Positions 44,201 through 59,700 are shown, counted from the stretch's first letter. The stretch: 64,000 nt of DNA from Crossaster papposus (GCA_037893245.1 JBAIAA010001120.1:62001-126000); one strand, 5' to 3'. The notes: generated by a model not told the origin, from the letters alone. Translations and numbers: made by a program.

Positions 44201-44632
44201 TATGTACACTTCTTTCCCTTTACATATTTCTTATGCACACTTCTTTCCCTTTACATATTTCTTATGCACACTTCTTTCCCTTTACATATTTCTTATGCAC
44301 ACTTCTTTCCCTTTACATATTTCTTATGCACACTTCTTTCCCTTTACATATTTCTTATGCACACTTCTTTCCCTTTACATATTTCTTATGCACACTTCTT
44401 TCCCTTTACATATTTCTTATGCACACTTCTTTCCCTTTACATATTTCTTATGCACACTTCTTTCCCTTTACATATTTCTTATGCACACTTCTTTCCCTTT
44501 ACATATTTCTTATGCACACTTCTTTCCCTTTACATATTTCTTATGCACACTTCTTTCCCTTTACACATTTCTTATGCACACTTCTTTCCCTTTACATATT
44601 TCTTGTGCACACTTCTTTCCCTTTACATATTT
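41203..44632 (+). repeat. 1,715-bp tandem pair
   Basis: 41203-42917 and 42918-44632 are both exactly 1,715 bp and share their marks: base 1 A in the second monomer, a base 1 A change 129 bp after the internal element (42050 and 43734), and CGTATG 533 bp after it (42454 and 44138). The internal element lies at +718 in the first copy and +687 in the second, one monomer earlier, and the right part is one monomer longer in compensation. The next element is variant 1 (42918) after the first copy and variant 3 (44633) after the second. Confidence 0.87.
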
Positions 44633-47600
44633 AACTCGAGGGCTTGTTCCCACACCATGTGTTTATTTCTTATGCACACTTCTTTCCCTTTACATATTTC
44701 TTATGCACACTTCTTTCCCTTTACATATTTCTTATGCACACTTCTTTCCCTTTACATATTTCTTATGCACACTTCTTTCCCTTTACATATTTCTTATGCA
44801 CACTTCTTTCCCTTTACATATTTCTTATGCACACTTCTTTCCCTTTACATATTTCTTATGCACACTTCTTTCCCTTTACATATTTCTTATGCACACTTCT
44901 TTCCCTTTACATATTTCTTATGCACACTTCTTTCCCTTTACATATTTCTTATGCACACTTCTTTCCCTTTACATATTTCTTATGCACACTTCTTTCCCTT
45001 TACATATTTCTTATGCACACTTCTTTCCCTTTACATATTTCGTATGCACACTTCTTTCCCTTTACATATTTCTTATGCACACTTCTTTCCCTTTACATAT
45101 TTCCTATGTACACTTCTTTCCCTTTACATATGTCTTATGCACACTTCTTTCCCTTTACATATTTCTTATGCACACTTCTTTCCCTTTACATATTTCTTAT
45201 GCACACTTCTTTCCCTTTACATATTTCTTATGCACACTTCTTTCCCTTTACATATTTCTTATGCACACTTCTTTCCCTTTACATATTTCTTATGCACACT
45301 TCTTTCCCTTTACATATTTCATATGCACACTTCTTTCCCTTTACATATTTCTTATGCACACTTCTTTCCCTTTACATATTTCTTATGCACACTTCTTTCC
45401 CTTTACATATTTCTTATGCACACTTCTTTCCCTTTACATATTTCTTATGCACACTTCTTTCCCTTTACACATTTCTTATGCACACTTCTTTCCCTTTACA
45501 TATTTCTTATGCACACTTCTTTCCCTTTACATATTTAACTCGAGGGCTTGTTCCCACACCATGTGTTTATTTCTTATGCACACTTCTTTCCCTTTACATA
45601 TTTCTTATGCACACTTCTTTCCCTTTACATATTTCTTATGCACACTTCTTTCCCTTTACATATTTCTTATGCACACTTCTTTCCCTTTACATATTTCTTA
45701 TGCACACTTCTTTCCCTTTACATATTTCTTATGCACACTTCTTTCCCTTTACATATTTCTTATGCACACTTCTTTCCCTTTACATATTTCTTATGCACAC
45801 TTCTTTCCCTTTACATATTTCTTATGCACACTTCTTTCCCTTTACATATTTCTTATGCACACTTCTTTCCCTTTACATATTTCTTATGCACACTTCTTTC
45901 CCTTTACATATTTCAAATGCACACTTCTTTCCCTTTACATATTTCTTATGCACACTTCTTTCCCTTTACATATTTCTTATGCACACTTCTTTCCCTTTAC
46001 ATATTTCTTATGCACACTTATTTCCCTTTACATATTTCTTATGCACACTTCTTTCCCTTTACATATTTCTTATGCACACTTCTTTCCCTTTACATATTTC
46101 TTATGCACACTTCTTTCCCTTTACATATTTCTTATGCACACTTCTTTCCCTTTATTATTTCTTATGCACACTTCTTTCCCTTTACATATTTAACTCGAGG
46201 GCTTGTCCCGACATCATGTGTTTATTTCTTATGCACACTTCTTTCCCTTTACATATTTCTTATGCACACTTCTTTCCCTTTACATATTTCTTATGCACAC
46301 TTCTTTCCCTTTACATATTTCTTATGCACACTTCTTTCCCTTTACATATTTCTTATGCACACTTCTTTCCCTTTACATATTTCTTATGCACACTTCTTTC
46401 CCTTTACATATTTCTTATGCACACTTCTTTCCCTTTACATATTTCTTATGCACACTTCTTTCCCTTTACATATTTAACTCGAGGGCTTGTCCCGACATCA
46501 TGTGTTTATTTCTTATGCACACTTCTTTCCCTTTACATATTTCTTATGCACCCTTCTTTCCCTTTACATATTTCTTATGCACACTTCTTTCCCTTTACAT
46601 ATTTCTTATGCACACTTCTTTCCCTTTACATATTTAACTCGAGGGCTTGTCCCGACATCATGTGTTTATTTCTTATGCACACTTCTTTCCCTTTACATAT
46701 TTATTATGCACACTTCTTTCCCTTTACATATTTCTTATGCACACTTCTTTCCCTTTACATATTTCTTATGCACACTTCTTTCCCTTTACATATTTCTTAT
46801 GCACACTTCTTTCCCTTTACATATTTCTTATGCACACTTCTTTCCCTTTACATATTTCTTATGCACACTTCTTTCCCTTTACATATTTCTTATGCACACT
46901 TCTTTCCCTTTACATATTTCTTATGCACACTTCTTTCCCTTTACATATTTCTTATGCACACTTCTTTCCCTTTACATATTTCTTATGCACACTTCTTTCC
47001 CTTTACATATTTCTTATGCACACTTCTTTCCCTTTACATATTTCTTATGCACACTTCTTTCCCTTTACATATTTCTTATGCACACTTCTTTCCCTTTACA
47101 TATTTCTTATGCACACTTCTTTCCCTTTACATATTTCTTATGCACACTTCTTTCCCTTTACATATTTCTTATGCACACTTCTTTCCCTTTACATATTTCT
47201 TATGCACACTTCTTTCCCTTTACATATTTCTTATGCACACTTCTTTCCCTTTACATATTTCTTATGCACACTTCTTTCCCTTTACATATTTCTTATGCAC
47301 ACTTCTTTCCCTTTACATATTTCTTATGCACACTTCTTTCCCTTTACATATTTAACTCGAGGGCTTGTCCCGACATCATGTGTTTATTTCTTATGCACAC
47401 TTCTTTCCCTTTACATATTTCTTATGCACACTTCTTTCCCTTTACATATTTCTTATGCACACTTCTTTCCCTTTACATATTTCTTATGCACACTTCTTTC
47501 CCTTTACATATTTCTTATGCACACTTCTTTCCCTTTACATATTTCTTATGCACACTTCTTTCCCTTTACATATTTCAAATGCACACTTCTTTCCCTTTAC

Positions 47601-50600
47601 ATATTTCTTATGCACACTTCTTTCCCTTTACATATTTCTTATGCACACTTCTTTCCCTTTACATATTTCTTATGCACACTTATTTCCCTTTACATATTTC
47701 TTATGCACACTTCTTTCCCTTTACATATTTCTTATGCACACTTCTTTCCCTTTACATATTTCTTATGCACACTTCTTTCCCTTTACATATTTCTTATGCA
47801 CACTTCTTTCCCTTTATTATTTCTTATGCACACTTCTTTCCCTTTACATATTTAACTCGAGGGCTTGTCCCGACATCATGTGTTTATTTCTTATGCACAC
47901 TTCTTTCCCTTTACATATTTCTTATGCACACTTCTTTCCCTTTACATATTTCTTATGCACACTTCTTTCCCTTTACATATTTCTTATGCACACTTCTTTC
48001 CCTTTACATATTTCTTATGCACACTTCTTTCCCTTTACATATTTCTTATGCACACTTCTTTCCCTTTACATATTTCTTATGCACACTTCTTTCCCTTTAC
48101 ATATTTCTTATGCACACTTCTTTCCCTTTACATATTTAACTCGAGGGCTTGTCCCGACATCATGTGTTTATTTCTTATGCACACTTCTTTCCCTTTACAT
48201 ATTTCTTATGCACACTTCTTTCCCTTTACATATTTCTTATGCACACTTCTTTCCCTTTACATATTTCTTATGCACACTTCTTTCCCTTTACATATTTAAC
48301 TCGAGGGCTTGTCCCGACATCATGTGTTTATTTCTTATGCACACTTCTTTCCCTTTACATATTTATTATGCACACTTCTTTCCCTTTACATATTTCTTAT
48401 GCACACTTCTTTCCCTTTACATATTTCTTATGCACACTTCTTTCCCTTTACATATTTCTTATGCACACTTCTTTCCCTTTACATATTTCTTATGCACACT
48501 TCTTTCCCTTTACATATTTCTTATGCACACTTCTTTCCCTTTACATATTTCTTATGCACACTTCTTTCCCTTTACATATTTCTTATGCACACTTCTTTCC
48601 CTTTACATATTTCTTATGCACACTTCTTTCCCTTTACATATTTCTTATGCACACTTCTTTCCCTTTACATATTTCTTATGCACACTTCTTTCCCTTTACA
48701 TATTTCTTATGCACACTTCTTTCCCTTTACATATTTCTTATGCACACTTCTTTCCCTTTACATATTTCTTATGCACACTTCTTTCCCTTTACATATTTCT
48801 TATGCACACTTCTTTCCCTTTACATATTTCTTATGCACACTTCTTTCCCTTTACATATTTCTTATGCACACTTCTTTCCCTTTACATATTTCTTATGCAC
48901 ACTTCTTTCCCTTTACATATTTCTTATGCACACTTCTTTCCCTTTACATATTTCTTATGCACACTTCTTTCCCTTTACATATTTCTTATGCACACTTCTT
49001 TCCCTTTACATATTTAACTCGAGGGCTTGTCCCGACATCATGTGTTTATTTCTTATGCACACTTCTTTCCCTTTACATATTTCTTATGCACACTTCTTTC
49101 CCTTTACATATTTCTTATGCACACTTCTTTCCCTTTACATATTTATTATGCACACTTCTTTCCCTTTACATATTTCTTATGCACACTTCTTTCCCTTTAC
49201 ATATTTCTTATGCACACTTCTTTCCCTTTACATATTTCTTATGCACACTTCTTTCCCTTTACATATTTCTTATGCACACTTCTTTCCCTTTACATATTTC
49301 TTATGCACACTTCTTTCCCTTTACATATTTCTTATGCACACTTCTTTCCCTTTACATATTTCTTATGCACACTTCTTTCCCTTTACATATTTCTTATGCA
49401 CACTTCTTTCCCTTTACATATTTCTTATGCACACTTCTTTCCCTTTACATATTTCTTATGCACACTTCTTTCCCTTTACATATTTCTTATGCACACTTCT
49501 TTCCCTTTACATATTTCTTATGCACACTTCTTTCCCTTTACATATTTCTTATGCACACTTCTTTCCCTTTACATATTTCTTATGCACACTTCTTTCCCTT
49601 TACATATTTCTTATGCACACTTCTTTCCCTTTACATATTTCTTATGCACACTTCTTTCCCTTTACATATTTCTTATGCACACTTCTTTCCCTTTACATAT
49701 TTCTTATGCACACTTCTTTCCCTTTACATATTTCTTATGCACACTTCTTTCCCTTTACATATTTATTATGCACACTTCTTTCCCTTTACATATTTCAAAT
49801 GCACACTTCTTTCCCTTTACATATTTCTTATGCACACTTCTTTCCCTTTACATATTTCTTATGCACACTTCTTTCCCTTTACATATTTCTTATGCACACT
49901 TCTTTCCCTTTACATATTTCAAATGCACACTTCTTTCCCTTTACATATTTCTTATGCACACTTCTTTCCCTTTACATATTTCTTATGCACACTTCTTTCC
50001 CTTTACATATTTCTTATGCACACTTCTTTCCCTTTACATATTTCTTATGCACACTTCTTTCCCTTTACATATTTCTTATGCACACTTCTTTCCCTTTACA
50101 TATTTCTTATGCACACTTCTTTCCCTTTACATATTTCGTATGCACACTTCTTTCCCTTTACATATTTCTTATGCACACTTCTTTCCCTTTACATATTTCT
50201 TATGCACACTTCTTTCCCTTTACATATTTCTTATGCACACTTCTTTCCCTTTACATATTTCTTATGCACACTTCTTTCCCTTTACATATTTCTTATGCAC
50301 ACTTCTTTCCCTTTACATATTTCTTATGCACACTTCTTTCCCTTTACATATTTCAAATGCACACTTCTTTCCCTTTACATATTTCTTATGCACACTTCTT
50401 TCCCTTTACATATTTCTTATGCACACTTCTTTCCCTTTACATATTTCTTATGCACACTTATTTCCCTTTACATATTTCTTATGCACACCTCTTTCCCTTT
50501 ACATATTTCTTATGCACACTTCTTTCCCTTTACATATTTCTTATGCACACTTCTTTCCCTTTACATATTTCTTATGCACACTTCTTTCCCTTTATTATTT

Positions 50601-50889
50601 CTTATGCACACTTCTTTCCCTTTACATATTTAACTCGAGGGCTTGTCCCGACATCATGTGTTTATTTCTTATGCACACTTCTTTCCCTTTACATATTTCT
50701 TATGCACACTTCTTTCCCTTTACATATTTAACTCGAGGGCTTGTCCCGACATCATGTGTTTATTTCTTATGCACACTTCTTTCCCTTTACATATTTCTTA
50801 TGCACACTTCTTTCCCTTTACATATTTCTTATGCACACTTCTTTCCCTTTACATATTTCTTATGCACACTTCTTTCCCTTTACATATTT

Positions 50890-50925
50890 AACTCGAGGGC
50901 TTGTGCCGACATCATGTGTTTATTT
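50890..50925 (+). repeat. 36-bp element with unique base 16 C to G
   Basis: Reads CTTGTGCCGACATC where variant 1 has CTTGTCCCGACATC. It is the only copy with this change and is bounded by a 4-monomer interval on the left and a 51-monomer interval on the right. The CTCGAG site is intact. Confidence 0.95.
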
Positions 50926-52505
50926 CTTATGCACACTTCTTTCCCTTTACATATTTCTTATGCACACTTCTTTCCCTTTACATATTTCTTATGCACACTT
51001 CTTTCCCTTTACATATTTCTTATGCACACTTCTTTCCCTTTACATATTTCTTATGCACACTTCTTTCCCTTTACATATTTCTTATGCACACTTCTTTCCC
51101 TTTACATATTTCTTATGCACACTTCTTTCCCTTTACATATTTCTTATGCACACTTCTTTCCCTTTACATATTTCTTATGCACACTTCTTTCCCTTTACAT
51201 ATTTCTTATGCACACTTCTTTCCCTTTACATATTTCTTATGCACACTTCTTTCCCTTTACATATTTCTTATGCACACTTCTTTCCCTTTACATATTTCTT
51301 ATGCACACTTCTTTCCCTTTACATATTTCTTATGCACACTTCTTTCCCTTTACATATTTCTTATGCACACTTCTTTCCCTTTACATATTTCTTATGCACA
51401 CTTCTTTCCCTTTACATATTTCTTATGCACACTTCTTTCCCTTTACATATTTCTTATGCACACTTCTTTCCCTTTACATATTTCTTATGCACACTTCTTT
51501 CCCTTTACATATTTCTTATGCACACTTCTTTCCCTTTACATATTTCTTATGCACACTTCTTTCCCTTTACATATTTCTTATGCACACTTCTTTCCCTTTA
51601 CATATTTCTTATGCACACTTCTTTCCCTTTACATATTTCTTATGCACACTTCTTTCCCTTTACATATTTCATATGCACACTTCTTTCCCTTTACATATTT
51701 CTTATGCACACTTCTTTCCCTTTACATATTTCTTATGCACACTTCTTTCCCTTTACATATTTCTTATGCACACTTCTTTCCCTTTACATATTTCTTATGC
51801 ACACTTCTTTCCCTTTACATATTTCTTATGCACACTTCTTTCCCTTTACATATTTCTTATGCACACTTCTTTCCCTTTACATATTTCTTATGCACACTTC
51901 TTTCCCTTTACATATTTCTTATGCACACTTCTTTCCCTTTACATATTTCTTATGCACACTTCTTTCCCTTTACATATTTCTTATGCACACTTCTTTCCCT
52001 TTACATATTTCTTATGCACACTTCTTTCCCTTTACATATTTCTTATGCACACTTCTTTCCCTTTACATATTTCTTATGCACACTTCTTTCCCTTTACATA
52101 TTTCTTATGCACACTTCTTTCCCTTTACATATTTCTTATGCACACTTCTTTCCCTTTACATATTTCTTATGCACACTTCTTTCCCTTTACATATTTCTTA
52201 TGCACACTTCTTTCCCTTTACATATTTCATATGCACACTTCTTTCCCTTTACATATTTCTTATGCACACTTCTTTCCCTTTACATATTTCTTATGCACAC
52301 TTCTTTCCCTTTACATATTTCTTATGCACACTTCTTTCCCTTTACATATTTCTTATGCACACTTCTTTCCCTTTACATATTTCTTATGCACACTTCTTTC
52401 CCTTTACATATTTCTTATGCACACTTCTTTCCCTTTACATATTTCTTATGCACACTTCTTTCCCTTTATTATTTCTTATGCACACTTCTTTCCCTTTACA
52501 TATTT
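50926..52505 (+). repeat. 51-monomer nearly uniform run
   Basis: Apart from the 30-bp indel monomer at 52445, the only departures from consensus I see are two CATATG monomers (base 2 T to A) near 51671 and 52229, 558 bp or 18 monomers apart. The interval is 1,616 bp from element to element, the same length as 49016 to 50632, which by contrast carries several CAAATG and CGTATG monomers. Confidence 0.85.
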
Positions 52506-55500
52506 AACTCGAGGGCTTGTCCCGACATCATGTGTTTATTTCTTATGCACACTTCTTTCCCTTTACATATTTCTTATGCACACTTCTTTCCCTTTACATA
52601 TTTCTTATGCACACTTCTTTCCCTTTACATATTTCTTATGCACACTTCTTTCCCTTTACATATTTCTTATGCACACTTCTTTCCCTTTACATATTTCTTA
52701 TGCACACTTCTTTCCCTTTACATATTTCTTATGCACACTTCTTTCCCTTTACATATTTCTTATGCACACTTCTTTCCCTTTACATATTTCTTATGCACAC
52801 TTCTTTCCCTTTACATATTTCTTATGCACACTTCTTTCCCTTTACATATTTCTTATGCACACTTCTTTCCCTTTACATATTTATTATGCACACTTCTTTC
52901 CCTTTACATATTTCAAATGCACACTTCTTTCCCTTTACATATTTCTTATGCACACTTCTTTCCCTTTACATATTTCTTATGCACACTTCTTTCCCTTTAC
53001 ATATTTCTTATGCACACTTCTTTCCCTTTACATATTTCTTATGCACACTTTTTTCCCTTTACATATTTCTTATGCACACTTCTTTCCCTTTACATATTTC
53101 TTATGCACACTTCTTTCCCTTTACATATTTCTTATGCACACTTCTTTCCCTTTACATATTTAACTCGAGGGCTTGTCCCGACATCATGTGTTTATTTCTT
53201 ATGCACACTTCTTTCCCTTTACATATTTCGTATGCACACTTCTTTCCCTTTACATATTTCTTATGCACACTTCTTTCCCTTTACATATTTCTTATGCACA
53301 CTTCTTTCCCTTTACATATTTAACTCGAGGGCTTGTCCCGACATCATGTGTTTATTTCTTATGCACACTTCTTTCCCTTTACATATTTCTTATGCACACT
53401 TCTTTCCCTTTACATATTTCTTATGCACACTTCTTTCCCTTTACATATTTCTTATGCACACTTCTTTCCCTTTACATATTTCTTATGCACACTTCTTTCC
53501 CTTTACATATTTCTTATGCACACTTCTTTCCCTTTACATATTTCTTATGCACACTTCTTTCCCTTTACATATTTCTTATGCACACTTCTTTCCCTTTACA
53601 TATTTCTTATGCACACTTCTTTCCCTTTACATATTTCTTATGCACACTTCTTTCCCTTTACATATTTCTTATGCACACTTCTTTCCCTTTACATATTTCT
53701 TATGCACACTTCTTTCCCTTTACATATTTCTTATGCACACTTCTTTCCCTTTACATATTTCTTATGCACACTTCTTTCCCTTTACATATTTCTTATGCAC
53801 ACTTCTTTCCCTTTACATATTTCTTATGCACACTTCTTTCCCTTTACATATTTCTTATGCACACTTCTTTCCCTTTACATATTTCTTATGCACACTTCTT
53901 TCCCTTTACATATTTCTTATGCACACTTCTTTCCCTTTACATATTTCTTATGCACACTTCTTTCCCTTTACATATTTCTTATGCACACTTCTTTCCCTTT
54001 ACATATTTCTTATGCACACTTCTTTCCCTTTACATATTTCAAATGCACACTTCTTTCCCTTTACATATTTCTTATGCACACTTCTTTCCCTTTACATATT
54101 TCTTATGCACACTTCTTTCCCTTTACATATTTCTTATGCACACTTCTTTCCCTTTACATATTTCTTATGCACACTTCTTTCCCTTTACATATTTCTTATG
54201 CACACTTCTTTCCCTTTACATATTTCTTATGCACACTTCTTTCCCTTTACATATTTCGTATGCACACTTCTTTCCCTTTACATATTTCTTATGCACACTT
54301 CTTTCCCTTTACATATTTTCTATGTACACTTCTTTCCCTTTACATATTTCTTATGCACACTTCTTTCCCTTTACATATTTCTTATGCACACTTCTTTCCC
54401 TTTACATATTTCTTATGCACACTTCTTTCCCTTTAAATATTTCTTATGCACACTTCTTTCCCTTTACATATTTCTTATGCACACTTCTTTCCCTTTACAT
54501 ATTTCTTATGCACACTTCTTTTCCTTTACATATTTCTTATGCACACTTCTTTCCCTTTACATATTTCTTATGCACACTTCTTTCCCTTTACATATTTCTT
54601 ATGCACACTTCTTTCCCTCTACATATTTCTTATGCACACTTCTTTCCCTTTACATATTTCTTATGCACACTTCTTTCCCTTTACATATTTCTTATGCACA
54701 CTTCTTTCCCTTTACATATTTAACTCGAGGGCTTGTTCCCACACCATGTGTTTATTTCTTATGCACACTTCTTTCCCTTTACATATTTCTTATGCACACT
54801 TCTTTCCCTTTACATATTTCTTATGCACACTTCTTTCCCTTTACATATTTCTTATGCACACTTCTTTCCCTTTACATATTTATTATGCACACTTCTTTCC
54901 CTTTACATATTTCTTATGCACACTTCTTTCCCTTTACATATTTCTTATGCACACTTCTTTCCCTTTACATATTTCTTATGCACACTTCTTTCCCTTTACA
55001 TATTTCTTATGCACACTTCTTTCCCTTTACATATTTCTTATGCACACTTCTTTCCCTTTACATATTTCTTATGCACACTTCTTTCCCTTTACATATTTCA
55101 AATGCACACTTCTTTCCCTTTACATATTTCTTATGCACACTTCTTTCCCTTTACATATTTCTTATGCACACTTCTTTCCCTTTACATATTTCTTATGCAC
55201 ACTTCTTTCCCTTTACATATTTCTTATGCACACTTCTTTCCCTTTACATATTTCTTATGCACACTTCTTTCCCTTTACATATTTCTTATGCACACTTCTT
55301 TCCCTTTACATATTTCTTATGCACACTTCTTTCCCTTTACATATTTCTTATGCACACTTCTTTCCCTTTACATATTTCTTATGCACACTTCTTTCCCTTT
55401 ACATATTTCTTATGCACACTTCTTTCCCTTTACATATTTAACTCGAGGGCTTGTCCCGACATCATGTGTTTATTTCTTATGCACACTTCTTTCCCTTTAC

Positions 55501-55635
55501 ATATTTCTTATGCACACTTCTTTCCCTTTACATATTTCTTATGCACACTTCTTTCCCTTTACATATTTCTTATGCACACTTCTTTCCCTTTACATATTTA
55601 ACTCGAGGGCTTGTCCCGACATCATGTGTTTATTT

Positions 55636-56658
55636 CTTATGCACACTTCTTTCCCTTTACATATTTCTTATGCACACTTCTTTCCCTTTACATATTTCTT
55701 ATGCACACTTCTTTCCCTTTACATATTTCTTATGCACACTTCTTTCCCTTTACATATTTCTTATGCACACTTCTTTCCCTTTACATATTTCTTATGCACA
55801 CTTCTTTCCCTTTACATATTTCTTATGCACACTTCTTTCCCTTTACATATTTCTTATGCACACTTCTTTCCCTTTACATATTTCTTATGCACACTTCTTT
55901 CCCTTTACATATTTCTTATGCACACTTCTTTCCCTTTACATATTTCTTATGCACACTTCTTTCCCTTTACATATTTCTTATGCACACTTCTTTCCCTTTA
56001 CATATTTCTTATGCACACTTCTTTCCCTTTACATATTTCTTATGCACACTTCTTTCCCTTTACATATTTCTTATGCACACTTCTTTCCCTTTACATATTT
56101 CTTATGCACACTTCTTTCCCTTTACATATTTCTTATGCACACTTCTTTCCCTTTACATATTTCTTATGCACACTTCTTTCCCTTTACATATTTCTTATGC
56201 ACACTTCTTTCCCTTTACATATTTCTTATGCACACTTCTTTCCCTTTACATATTTCTTATGCACACTTCTTTCCCTTTACATATTTCTTATGCACACTTC
56301 TTTCCCTTTACATATTTCTTATGCACACTTCTTTCCCTTTACATATTTCTTATGCACACTTCTTTCCCTTTACATATTTCTTATGCACACTTCTTTCCCT
56401 TTACATATTTCTTATGCACACTTCTTTCCCTTTACATATTTCTTATGCACACTTCTTTCCCTTTACATATTTCTTATGCACACTTCTTTCCCTTTACATA
56501 TTTCTTATGCACACTTCTTTCCCTTTACATATTTCTTATGCACACTTCTTTCCCTTTACATATTTCTTATGCACACTTCTTTCCCTTTACATATTTCTTA
56601 TGCACACTTCTTTCCCTTTACATATTTCTTATGCACACTTCTTTCCCTTTACATATTT
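55636..56658 (+). repeat. 33 consecutive consensus monomers
   Basis: I find no base departing from the consensus 31-mer in this 1,023-bp stretch between the elements at 55600 and 56659. The 14 monomers at 56855-57288 are likewise uniform. These are the most homogeneous stretches in the window and contrast with block A, where a variant appears every few monomers. Confidence 0.85.
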
Positions 56659-56693
56659 AACTCGAGGGCTTGTCCCGACATCATGTGTTTATT

Positions 56694-56724
56694 TCTTATT
56701 CACACTTCTTTCCCTTTACATATT
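56694..56724 (+). repeat. Monomer with base 6 G to T
   Basis: The first monomer after the element at 56659 reads CTTATTCAC rather than CTTATGCAC. I see this change only once in the window. Other apparently single-copy changes are CACCC near 46552, CTTGTGC near 44605 and CCCTTGAC near 9910. They are probably recent private mutations or base-call errors. Confidence 0.8.
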
Positions 56725-59700
56725 TCTTATGCACACTTCTTTCCCTTTACATATTTCTTATGCACACTTCTTTCCCTTTACATATTTCTTATGCACACTT
56801 CTTTCCCTTTACATATTTAACTCGAGGGCTTGTCCCGACATCATGTGTTTATTTCTTATGCACACTTCTTTCCCTTTACATATTTCTTATGCACACTTCT
56901 TTCCCTTTACATATTTCTTATGCACACTTCTTTCCCTTTACATATTTCTTATGCACACTTCTTTCCCTTTACATATTTCTTATGCACACTTCTTTCCCTT
57001 TACATATTTCTTATGCACACTTCTTTCCCTTTACATATTTCTTATGCACACTTCTTTCCCTTTACATATTTCTTATGCACACTTCTTTCCCTTTACATAT
57101 TTCTTATGCACACTTCTTTCCCTTTACATATTTCTTATGCACACTTCTTTCCCTTTACATATTTCTTATGCACACTTCTTTCCCTTTACATATTTCTTAT
57201 GCACACTTCTTTCCCTTTACATATTTCTTATGCACACTTCTTTCCCTTTACATATTTCTTATGCACACTTCTTTCCCTTTACATATTTAACTCGAGGGCT
57301 TGTCCCGACATCATGTGTTTATTTCTTATGCACACTTCTTTCCCTTTACATATTTCGTATGCACACTTCTTTCCCTTTACATATTTCTTATGCACACTTC
57401 TTTCCCTTTACATATTTCTTATGCACACTTCTTTCCCTTTACATATTTAACTCGAGGGCTTGTCCCGACATCATGTGTTTATTTCTTATGCACACTTCTT
57501 TCCCTTTACATATTTCTTATGCACACTTCTTTCCCTTTACATATTTCTTATGCACACTTCTTTCCCTTTACATATTTCTTATGCACACTTCTTTCCCTTT
57601 ACATATTTCTTATGCACACTTCTTTCCCTTTACATATTTCTTATGCACACTTCTTTCCCTTTACATATTTCTTATGCACACTTCTTTCCCTTTACATATT
57701 TCTTATGCACACTTCTTTCCCTTTACATATTTCTTATGCACACTTCTTTCCCTTTACATATTTCTTATGCACACTTCTTTCCCTTTACATATTTCTTATG
57801 CACACTTCTTTCCCTTTACATATTTCTTATGCACACTTCTTTCCCTTTACATATTTCTTATGCACACTTCTTTCCCTTTACATATTTCTTATGCACACTT
57901 CTTTCCCTTTACATATTTCTTATGCACACTTCTTTCCCTTTACATATTTCTTATGCACACTTCTTTCCCTTTACATATTTCTTATGCACACTTCTTTCCC
58001 TTTACATATTTCTTATGCACACTTCTTTCCCTTTACATATTTCTTATGCACACTTCTTTCCCTTTACATATTTCTTATGCACACTTCTTTCCCTTTACAT
58101 ATTTCTTATGCACACTTCTTTCCCTTTACATATTTCTTATGCACACTTCTTTCCCTTTACATATTTCAAATGCACACTTCTTTCCCTTTACATATTTCTT
58201 ATGCACACTTCTTTCCCTTTACATATTTCTTATGCACACTTCTTTCCCTTTACATATTTCTTATGCACACTTCTTTCCCTTTACATATTTCTTATGCACA
58301 CTTCTTTCCCTTTACATATTTCTTATGCACACTTCTTTCCCTTTACATATTTCTTATGCACACTTCTTTCCCTTTACATATTTCGTATGCACACTTCTTT
58401 CCCTTTACATATTTCTTATGCACACTTCTTTCCCTTTACATATTTTCTATGTACACTTCTTTCCCTTTACATATTTCTTATGCACACTTCTTTCCCTTTA
58501 CATATTTCTTATGCACACTTCTTTCCCTTTACATATTTCTTATGCACACTTCTTTCCCTTTAAATATTTCTTATGCACACTTCTTTCCCTTTACATATTT
58601 CTTATGCACACTTCTTTCCCTTTACATATTTCTTATGCACACTTCTTTTCCTTTACATATTTCTTATGCACACTTCTTTCCCTTTACATATTTCTTATGC
58701 ACACTTCTTTCCCTTTACATATTTCTTATGCACACTTCTTTCCCTCTACATATTTCTTATGCACACTTCTTTCCCTTTACATATTTCTTATGCACACTTC
58801 TTTCCCTTTACATATTTCTTATGCACACTTCTTTCCCTTTACATATTTAACTCGAGGGCTTGTTCCCACACCATGTGTTTATTTCTTATGCACACTTCTT
58901 TCCCTTTACATATTTCTTATGCACACTTCTTTCCCTTTACATATTTCTTATGCACACTTCTTTCCCTTTACATATTTCTTATGCACACTTCTTTCCCTTT
59001 ACATATTTCTTATGCACACTTCTTTCCCTTTACATATTTCTTATGCACACTTCTTTCCCTTTACATATTTCTTATGCACACTTCTTTCCCTTTACATATT
59101 TCTTATGCACACTTCTTTCCCTTTACATATTTCTTATGCACACTTCTTTCCCTTTACATATTTCTTATGCACACTTCTTTCCCTTTACATATTTCTTATG
59201 CACACTTCTTTCCCTTTACATATTTCAAATGCACACTTCTTTCCCTTTACATATTTCTTATGCACACTTCTTTCCCTTTACATATTTCTTATGCACACTT
59301 CTTTCCCTTTACATATTTCTTATGCACACTTCTTTCCCTTTACATATTTCTTATGCACACTTCTTTCCCTTTACATATTTCTTATGCACACTTCTTTCCC
59401 TTTACATATTTCTTATGCACACTTCTTTCCCTTTACATATTTCTTATGCACACTTCTTTCCCTTTACATATTTCTTATGCACACTTCTTTCCCTTTACAT
59501 ATTTCTTATGCACACTTCTTTCCCTTTACATATTTCTTATGCACACTTCTTTCCCTTTACATATTTAACTCGAGGGCTTGTCCCGACATCATGTGTTTAT
59601 TTCTTATGCACACTTCTTTCCCTTTACATATTTCTTATGCACACTTCTTTCCCTTTACATATTTCTTATGCACACTTCTTTCCCTTTACATATTTCTTAT

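Larger units (their letters stand above)
40759..53161 (+). repeat. Array block F: repeated 8-4-22 modules
   Basis: Contains 377 monomers and 20 elements at 40759, 41043, 41203, 41921, 42918, 43605, 44633, 45537, 46192, 46476, 46636, 47354, 47854, 48138, 48298, 49016, 50632, 50730, 50890 and 52506. Intervals in monomers are 8-4-22-31-21-32-28-20-8-4-22-15-8-4-22-51-2-4-51-20. Elements 44633 and 45537 are variant 3, 50890 is unique, the others variant 1. The 98-bp gap at 50632-50730 (two monomers) is the shortest in the window. CAAATG monomers are frequent from 45915 onward. Confidence 0.92.
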
